From positions 32,063,721 through 32,127,720 of the forward strand of contig CM034238.1 of NCBI GenBank assembly GCA_019916065.1: 64,000 bases of DNA, in the 5' to 3' direction. The stretch is from Vitellaria paradoxa (taxonomy: Eukaryota; Streptophyta; Magnoliopsida; Ericales; Sapotaceae). A program made the position numbers and the translations under genes. The notes beneath the pieces were generated by a model. It did not search any database, was not told where the DNA came from, and saw only the letters and a program-made list of their open reading frames with translations. Numbering within the stretch: position 1 is the stretch's first letter; every line of letters starts with the position of its first letter. Below are positions 56,433 to 64,000 of this stretch, one piece after another.

Positions 56433-58084
56433 ATTGGGTGTTAGTGACCATTGAATGTGATGATAACAAGAAAGAAATATAATACATCATACAAAAGAAC
56501 AAAATTTGCTTACCAATGTTAAAGGTGATGCACAAGAAAGAGACCGAATTATCAGGGAACCAACAAAAGAACAATGAGGTAAGAATAGAACAAGAGAAAG
56601 GAGGTGGTGGGTTAAAAAAAAGAAAGAAAAATAACTCAGTTGGCAAAGGAAAAGGTAAAGTAATGGAGACAGATAGCTCAGATTAAGATAGTTCTTTCTC
56701 CTGAGGTTCTAAAAGGAATAGACACTGAGTTAAAGATGATAAAAGGACGAGTCAGAAGCATCTAAAAGGGTTAATGTGGGAAGGCATTGGTAGCAAGTTC
56801 ATGGTGAAAAAAATCTACTTTTTAATGCGACGCAAATGAGCATGGAAAGTGGTAATAAAAAGAAAGGAATACAACACATGAGATAGAAAAACAAAATTTG
56901 CATGCCAATGTTAAAGTTGTTGCACAACTAAAAGGCCTGATTATCAAGGACTGAAGAACAATGGGGTAGGAATAAAATAAGAGAGAGGAGGAAACAAAAG
57001 GTTAAAAAAAAGAGAGAGAGAAATACTACAATCCTGATTATGGTAGAAGATAGCTCAACTATCAAAGGAAAAGGTAAAGCAATGAAGACAGACAGTTTAA
57101 ACTAAAATGGCTCTTTCTCTTAGGGTTCTAAAAAGAACAAACAGTGAGTTAAAGAACAAAAAGGAGATGACGTAGAAACATCAACTAGGGTCAATGTATG
57201 GCAACAAATTCATGTTGACAAAAATATATTTTAATGGAATGCAAGTGAACATGTAAGGTGATGATTAAAAGGAAGAAATATAACACAGAAGATAGAAGAA
57301 CAAAATTTTTTTGCCAATGTTCAAGTTGTTGCACAAGTAAGAGGCTTGTTTATCAGGGAACCAACCGAAGAAGAATGGTGCAGGAATAAAGAAGAAAAGG
57401 AGGAGGTGATGGGTTAGAAGAAGAATAGAGAAATACTATGATGCTAATTATGATAGAAGATAACTCAACTGGCAAAGGGAAAGGTAAAGCAAATAGAAAT
57501 AGACAACTCAAACTCAGGTAGTTATTTCTCTTGGGATTATAAAAGGAATAGACAGTGAGTTAAAGAAGATAAAGGGTAAGAGACACAAACATCTAAAAGA
57601 GTTAATGTGGGAAGACAGTAGCAACAAGCCCATGGGAATAAAAAATTAACTTTTAATGGGGTGCAAGTGAGCAAGGAAGTTGACGATAACAAGGAAAGAA
57701 TACGACACATAAGATAGATGAACAAAATTTGTTTCCCAATGTTAAAGGAGTTGTACAAGAGGCCTTGGTTATAAGGGAACCAATTGAAGAAGAATAGAGC
57801 AAGAATAAAAGAAAAGACACAAGTAGTGGGTTACAAGAACAAGAAAGAAATTTTATGATACAAATTATGGTAGAAGATAGCTCAACTAGCAAAAGGAAAG
57901 ACAAAGCAATAAAGATGAACAGCCCTAACAAGGACAACTCTTTCTCTTAGGCTTCTATAAGGAATAGACAGCAGGTTAAAAGAAGATGAAGGGATGGGGT
58001 AGAAACATCTAAAAGGGCTAATGTGAGAAGACAATGGCAGCAAGTTAATGGCGATAAAAATTTATTTTTTAAAGGGGTGCCAGA

Positions 58085-58260
58085 GAGCAAACAAGTTTTA
58101 TTTGTGAGGAACCATTCTATCCTAAAATTAGAAATTAATGCCAAAACGAATGTTCTTTTTCATCCCCCCTTTTCCTGGCAATATTTCTCTATTTATAGAT
58201 TATTTCAATAATTAAACTAACTAATTTGATATCCTAACTAATTAATTTGGTTTCATAACA
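58085..58260. repeat. Truncated LTR-like insert in array (copy 1)
   Basis: Matches the right part of the insert at 59547-59773, ending TTTCATAACA followed by ATAAC. Its left part is deleted together with some of the array unit. Confidence 0.65.
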
Positions 58261-59546
58261 ATAACATAGAAGATAGAAGAACAAAATTTACTTGCCAATG
58301 TTCAAGGTGTTGCACAATTAAAAGGCCTTGGTTAGCTGGGAACCAACTAAAGAACAATGGCGTGGGAATAGGAAAAGAGTAAGGAGGCAATGGAGGATTG
58401 AAAGAACAATAGAGAGAAATGCTATGATGTTGATAATTGTAAAAGATGGCTCAACTAGCAAAAGGAAGGGTAAAACAATGGAGACAAACAACTCAAACTT
58501 ACAGAGCTATTTCTTTTGGGCTTCTTCTATAAGGAAAAAATAGTGTCTTAAAGAAGATAAATGGATGAGGGAAAAACATCTAAAAGGATTAATGTTGGAA
58601 GAGAAGGGCACCAAGTTCATGATGATAAAAAGTTATTTTTAATGGGTTACAAGTGAGCACAAAAGGATATGATAAAAAAGAAGGAATAAAACACAGGAGA
58701 GAGAAGAACAAAATTTGCTTGTCAATGTCCATGGTGTTGCACGTAAAAAACTCGGTTGTCAGGGAACCACCTAAAAGAGAATGAAGCAGGAATAAAATAA
58801 AAGAAAAGTGGAGGCAGTGAGTTAGAAAAAGAAGAGTGGAGGCAGTGAGTTAGAAAAAGAGAAAAAGAAATACTACGATATTGATTGTAGAAGAAGATAG
58901 CTCAACTGGCAAAGGGAAAGGTATTAATGGAGACAAATAGCTCAAACTCAAACAACACTCTCTCTTATGGTTCTAAAAATAATAGACACTGAGTTAAAGA
59001 AGATAAAGGGATGAGGCAGAAATATCTAAAAGGGTTCATGTGGGAAGGCACTGGTAGTAAGTTCATGGTAATAAAAGTTTATTTTTTAATGGGGTGTAAG
59101 TGAACATGGAAGGTGATGATAAAAAAGGAGGAATATAGCACATGAGATAGAAGAACAAAATTTGCTTGCCAATGTTAAAGGTGTTGCACAAGTAAGAGGC
59201 TTGATTATCAGGGAACCAGCAAAAGAACAATGCGGCAAAAATAGAAGAAAAGGAAGGAGGAGGCGAAGTGTTAGAAGATAGAGAAATACTATGATACTGA
59301 TTATAGTAAAAGATAGCACAACTGGCAAATAAAAAGGTAAAGCAATGGAGACGAACAACTCAAACTTGGACAACCCTTTCCTTGAACTTACAAGAACAAG
59401 GTTAAAGAAGATAAGGGGATGAGGCAGAAACATCTAAAAGGGTTAATGTGGGAGGACAATGGTAACAAGTTAATGGTGATAAAAATTTAGTTTTTAAAGG
59501 GTGCAAGTGAGCATGAAAGGTGATGATAAAAAGCAAGGAATATAGC

Positions 59547-59773
59547 TGAAGTGAACCAACTTCTTGATCGACAAGTAAGAAAATAAAAGAAAAAAAGGAA
59601 AACAAACGAGTTTTATTCAAGAGGAACCATTCTATCCCAAATCAGAAATTATCCCAAAATTAAAATTCTTCTTCATCCCCCCTTTTCTCGACAATATTTC
59701 TCTCTTTATAGACTCTTTCAACAATTAAACTAACTAATTTGATATCCTATCTAACTAATTTGGCTTCATTACA
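59547..59773. repeat. Solo-LTR-like insert in array (copy 2)
   Basis: Runs TGAAGTGAACC...CTTCATTACA, with TG/CA ends and near-duplicate flanks ATAGC (59542-59546) and ATAAC (59774-59778). It contains a TTTATAGA segment. It sits at the same place in its unit as copy 1, so the two probably share one insertion event. Confidence 0.6.
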
Positions 59774-61566
59774 ATAACACATAAGATAGAAGAACAAAAT
59801 TTGCTTACCAATGTTCAAGGTGTGGCATAAGTAAGAGATCTTGGTTATCCAGAAACCAATTGAAGAACAATGGTGCAGGAATAAGAGAAGGCGGTGATAA
59901 AAATTTGTTTTTTAATGGGCGCAAGTTAGCATGGAAGATTATGATAAAAATAAAGGAATATAACACGAGAGATAGAAGAACAAAATTTGATTACCAATGT
60001 TCAAGGTGTTGCACAAGTAAGAGGCCTCAATTATCAGGAGACCAACTGAAAAAGAATGGTGCAAGAATAGAAGAAGAGAGAAGGAGGCAGTGAGTTAGAA
60101 GAAGACAAAGTGAAATACTATGATTCTGATTACAGTAGAAGAAAACTCAACTAAAAACTCAACTGGCAAAAGGAAAGGTAAAGCAATGGAGATGGACAGC
60201 TCAAACTCATATAGCATTTTATCTTGAGGTTCTAAAAAGTACAAACACTGAGTTAAAGAAGACATAGGGACGAAGCAAAAAAATCTAAAAGGGTTAATGT
60301 GGGAAGGCGCTGGTAGCAAGTTCACGGTGATAAAAATTTATTTTTTAATGGGGCGTAAGCAAACACGGAATGTGATGATAAAAAGGAAGGAATATAACAC
60401 ATAGGATAGAAGAATAAAATTTGGTTGCCAATATTAAAGGTGTTGCACAAGTAAGAGGCCGGTTATTAGGAAACCAACTGAAGAACAACGAGGCAGGAAT
60501 AGAACAAGAGAAAGAAAGAGGCAGTGGGTTAAAAAGAAGAAGAGAGGAAAATAATATGATGCTGATCTTGGTAGAATTTGACTGCCAATGTTCAAGGTGT
60601 TGCACAGGTAAGAGGCTTCATTATCAGGGAACCAACCAAAGAAGAATGGTGCAAGACTAAAAGAAGAGAAAGGAGGATTGGATGGGTTAGAAGAACCATA
60701 GAGAAATACTATGATGATGATTATGGTAGAAGTTAACTCAACTGGCAAAGGGAAAGGTAAAGCGTAGCTATTTCTCTTCGGGTTATAAAAGGAACAGACA
60801 ATGGGTTAAAAAAAAGATAAATTGTTGAAGGCAAAAACATCCAAAAGGTTTAACAGTGGCAGTAAGTTCATGGTGATAAAAAAATTAACTTTCAATGAGG
60901 TGCAACCGAGCATAGAAGCTGCGACATAAGGAAAGAATATAACATAGAAGATTGAACAAAAATTGCTTCCCAATGTTCAATGTGTTGTATAAGAGGCCTT
61001 GGTTATAAGAGAACCAACTCAAGAAGAATGGAGCAAGAAGAAAAAGAAGAGACAGGAGGAGCGGTGGGTTACAAGAACAAAAGACAAATAATATAATACT
61101 GATTATGGTAGAAGATAGCTCAACTAACAAAAGGAAAGGCAAAGCAATGGAGACGAACAAACCAGATTCAATCAACTCTATCTCTTGGGCTCATATAAGA
61201 AACAGACACTAGGTTAAAAGATGATAAAAGGATGGCGCAGAAATATCTATAAAAGGGTTAGTGTGAGAAGACAATGGCGGCAACTTTATGGTGATAAAAA
61301 TATATTTTTTATGGGGAGCAAATGAGCATGGAAGTTAACAATAAAAAGGAAAGAATATGACACAGAAGATAAAAAAACAAAATTTGCTTACTATAATGTT
61401 CAAGGCATTGCACAAGTAAGAGGCCTAGTTATCAAAGAATTGACTAAAGAAGAATGGATTAGGAATAGAAGAATAGGAAGGCGGAGCTAGTGGGTTAAAA
61501 GAAGAAGAGAGAAATACTATGATGTTGATTATGGTACAAGATAGCTCAACTAACAAATGGAAAGTC

Positions 61567-62085
61567 CACTTTAATCTGTTAGATTTTGAAGATGATGTTA
61601 ATGAAGATTATGATGTCCAAGATGGTGATTTCAACTACAACATCATGATCAACCAAGATCCTATGGGCTCCTCCACGGGTAAAGCATAGGTAGAAGAGCA
61701 TACCCGGGAAGCCATGGTTAAGGTAGCTGATAGACTGAAGAAGCTTAGGGCTGCTTCATCTCCAAGAGGTCCTACTGTGATGGAAGCTTCCAAGGTAGGA
61801 ACGAAGGCTTCCAATGAAACCAAGCAACAAGATCTCCGAGGAGACTCCACTCCAAACCAACCTTTGTGTTCGGGTAAATCAGGAAATAACACCAACCGTG
61901 AGCATCAAAGAGTTGAAGATGAGCAAAGAGATGCAGGTTCTAAGTTTCCAGCCTTCTCCTTAGGTATACAAGCAGATGGTTCTTGCAAAGTTGAAGCAAA
62001 GGAAGCAAACCCAAGTGCCTTCCCGAGCGAGAATTTTGCCGCCCAGCTAGAAAGTGATTTGAGCGGGTCAACCAAGTTCATGTAG
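61567..62085 (+). pseudogene. Coding-like fragment, not recognised
   Basis: A frame reads LDFEDDVNEDYDVQDGDFNY, one TAG, VEEHTREA, and then 123 open codons from MVKVADRLKKLRAASSPRGP to ESDLSGSTKFM. Composition is less AT-rich than its surroundings and codon-like, with Lys/Glu/Ser-rich, soluble, disordered character. It could be part of a LINE ORF1, a captured gene piece or an exon. No family can be named. Confidence 0.45.
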
Positions 62086-62142
62086 CTGATAGACATTTAT
62101 CTCGAGAAAACACCTCAAAGCTTGCTTCAAATATACAAGGTG

Positions 62143-62410
62143 TGATGTAGCACCGCGGAGGCAAGAACACAATAATAAAATAAGAAGTAAATAATGCGAA
62201 AGTAAAACAGAAATTATTTCAATATCATTCAAAAAACTGCCGATCCCTTACAATCTCTAACCCTTTATATAGGCTAGGATTAAAAACCACATGAAGTAAT
62301 ATCCAAAAATAAATCAATCAAATCTCGAATTTTATGGAAAGCAAATAAATCACAGCCTAAAATATTTTATGGAAAATAAATAAATCAAATCCCTAAAATA
62401 CTGCTTGTCA
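62143..62410 (-). repeat. Probable 3' LTR of the right chromovirus
   Basis: TGACAAGCAG...GTGCTACATCA on the minus strand gives TG/CA ends. It contains TATATAAA (minus strand) at 62263-62270. The second copy is outside the window, so the limits are provisional. Confidence 0.5.
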
Positions 62411-62412
62411 AC

Positions 62413-63369
62413 TTAACCCATCCAATTCAAATTTTGTCCCCGCCTAAAATATTTGAATTGGAAACGGTTATCAAAGTCCCCATCATTCCCTCTGGGCTTA
62501 AAAGAACTCTGCTCCGCATAATGCTGGTGAAGATAATGTGCTAGGAGCTCAAGATCAATGTGGTGGAAATCCTCCTCAGTAATCCAAGTAGCATCGGAAT
62601 CTGGTCTATGCTTCCACTGGACAAGAAAACGCTGAAGGCACCCTTGAGGAGAAATGATGGTCTCAAAGCCAAGCATATCAGTGATTTGCTCTACCTCCAG
62701 CTGCTGAAGAGGGGGCATGGCTGGTACCGGTGAAGGAATAGAAGTGCCACAAGAAGGACCTGCAAAAGTAGCAGTAGGAAAAACTGGAGGCCCGAATGTG
62801 CCTCGGTAAGGTAACAAGTCCTCTACATTGAAAACTGGACTAATATCAGTAGGTAAATCAATTAAATAAGCATTAGGGCCCAATTTGCTACGGATACGAA
62901 AAGGTCCAACGACATGTGCATGCAATTTCTTGAAAGAATGTTTACGGTAACGCTCTTGGCGAACACGAACCATAACATGGTCCCCTTCATTAAATGCAAC
63001 ATTACGACGATGTACATCAGCAGCTAGTTTATAATCTAAATTACTAGTAGCAATTTTTTGTCTAACATTAGCATAAATATCATTAATGTGTTGGACAAAA
63101 GATTCAGCTGATTGGGATGGCCGGTTATCAGAAGGTAAGGGAATAAGGTCAATAGGCTGGCGAGGGGTAATACCATGAACACACTCAAAAGGACTCTTAC
63201 CAGTGGAACGATTGATAGAGCTATTATAGGCAAATTCAGCCGTAGGGAGTAACAAATCCCAAGTTCCCTGACGTTCCCCAACTAGACATCTCAGCAGGTC
63301 TCCTAAACTTCGATTAACTACCTCAGTCTGACCATCGGTCTGGGGATGAAATGCAGAGGAAAATTTCAA
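62413..63369 (-). pseudogene. Chromovirus integrase end, GPY/F module and chromodomain (318 open codons)
   Basis: It starts inside the integrase core at FSSAFHPQTDGQTEVVNRSL, with the catalytic Glu. It goes on through LLPTAEFAYNSSINRSTGKS, GDHVMVRVRQER...HVVGPFRIRSKLG and FNVEDLLPYRGTFGPP, a linker, and the chromodomain ILGFETIISPQ-like block ...RFLVQWKHRPDSDATW. No stop interrupts it, so this half is much better kept than the left element. The upstream half is broken. Confidence 0.9.
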
Positions 63370-64000
63370 ATGGGTACCAAACAGTCTCCACAGAGTCTTT
63401 TAAAAGTAACTCACAAACTTAACATCCCTGTTTGACACTATGGAAGTGGGTAGGTCATGCAATTTGACAACCTCTCCAAAAAATAACTTAGCCACATGAG
63501 AAGCATCAGCTGTTTTGGTGCAAGGTATGAAGTGGGCCATCATAGAAAATCGGTCGACTACTACCATAATAGAATCATGACCCTAGCAGTCCTAGGTAAT
63601 CCAAGAATAAAGTCCATACTGACATCCTGCCATGGTGTGTGTGGAACAGGTAAGCGTGTGTATAACCCAGAGTTTTGCTTTTTAGCCTTTGCAACTTGAC
63701 ACATACGACATTGAGAAACAATTCTAGCCACATCTTTCTTTAAGGATGGCCAATAAAATCAATCTTCGACTAAAGCGATAGTCTTATCCCTACCAAAATG
63801 GCCAGCTAATCCTCCTACATGTAACTCCCAAACTAAAAAGTCACGAATAGAAGTACGAGGAATGCACAACTTCAACCCACAAAACAAGTAACCATCTCAA
63901 ATAAGAAAATCAACTAGTTCACGACAGTTACCTGCCTAGACGTCTTGAAAGATTAGGCGAAACTCAGGACAGATCGGGTATTCGTCTTTGAGCCTATCAA
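63370..64000 (-). pseudogene. Chromovirus integrase N-terminal part (broken)
   Basis: Across several frames: LCIPRTSIRDFLVWELHVGGLAGHFG, FYWPSLKKDVARIVSQCRMC (HHCC finger, complete here), LPVPHTPWQDVSMDFILGLP (first Asp), then breaks through the second Asp region. At the window edge, QAGNCRELVDFLI leads up to it. Confidence 0.82.

Larger units (their letters stand above)
55450..61566. repeat. Degenerate tandem array, about 13 units of about 412 bp
   Basis: The same word series recurs: ATACTATGATGCTGATTATG, AGATAGCTCAACTGGC, AGGTTCTAAAAAG, CATCTAAAAGGGTTAATGTG, CAAGTTCATGGTGATAAAA, AACAAAATTTGCTTGCC, TGTTGCACAAGTAAGAGG. The GATAGCTCAAC word lies near 55482, 56632, 57050, 57462, 57873, 58445, 58896, 59311, 60147, 60735, 61115 and 61539. 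Plain spacings are 411-424 bp; longer ones hold insertions and the shorter ones deletions. No known repeat is recognised. Some units have open minus-strand frames of up to 115 codons, but they are hydrophobic, inconsistent between units and probably not coding. Confidence 0.88.
62143..64000 (-). mobile_element. Ty3/gypsy chromovirus, 3' portion, minus strand
   Basis: A probable LTR (62143-62410) is preceded on the minus strand by chromodomain, GPY/F module and integrase; the right window edge cuts it. It resembles the left chromovirus in integrase words (SAFHPQTDGQTEVVNRSL, FNVEDLLPYRGTFGPP), but the two are diverged and in opposite orientation. Confidence 0.88.

Noticed and set aside
57537..61175. 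Repeated hydrophobic minus-strand frames in the 412-bp array that look like small membrane proteins
   Set aside because: The frame shifts from unit to unit, with stops at different places, as expected for non-coding repeats rather than a gene family.
55450..61566. Could the 412-bp array be a CRISPR-like or centromeric satellite array?
   Set aside because: Units are far too long and diverged for CRISPR and there are no short constant repeats. For a centromeric satellite the copy number in view is low and unit size atypical; a genome-wide count would be needed.

Overview
The window is a block of repeat-rich plant nuclear DNA, almost certainly from a eudicot. It is AT-rich. It contains Ty3/gypsy chromovirus, Ty1/copia, L1-type and RTE-type LINE, tRNA-derived SINE and TIR-element remnants, with initiator-Met tRNA primer sites (TGGTATCAGAGCC) and a gene relic with plant-style introns. 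I see no bacterial operon, CRISPR array or rRNA, and no clearly intact host gene. The species cannot be read from the sequence.

Layout. 1-2928: 3' part of a chromovirus (RT-RNase H-integrase-chromodomain, + strand) with its presumed 3' LTR. 4081-17015: a four-layer nest. A minus-strand L1 LINE (ORF1, endonuclease, start of RT) carries a ~0.9-kb Harbinger-like element and the bare 3' tail of an RTE LINE; that tail was hit by a 9.5-kb gypsy element (4929-14458) with ~1.9-kb LTRs. 18663-20215: 3' end of another L1. 20216-24940: low-copy-looking sequence holding a spliced but broken tRNA adenosine deaminase (TAD2-like) pseudogene. 24940-30060: copia and LINE scraps, with a solo LTR that itself holds a MITE. 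31428-32009: RTE LINE. 32010-40100: a gypsy deletion derivative with a complete copia (33158-38522) and a SINE inside. 40409-54320: an L1 LINE split by copia A (40970-51737), which is itself split by copia B (41961-47402). 55450-61566: a degenerate tandem array of about 13 units of about 412 bp, invaded by a TIR element and by an LTR. 62143-64000: a second chromovirus on the minus strand.

Most nesting boundaries are fixed at base level by target-site duplications: AAACC, AAATTCCCCCCACC, AACAT, GTTTT, GAGAT, ATTG and TCTTGCTTCCCCTT. The order of insertion can therefore be read directly, and LTR divergence agrees with it. No element appears able to move by itself: reading frames carry stops, and several active sites have lost key residues.

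The most unusual items are three 'tail-only' retroposon insertions of about 20 bp with perfect or near-perfect 14-16 bp duplications, a SINE and two LINEs that share a 3' end, three copia families with three different non-canonical LTR termini, a possibly unnamed AAAATCG-rich TIR element carrying a tRNA-like segment, and the 412-bp array.
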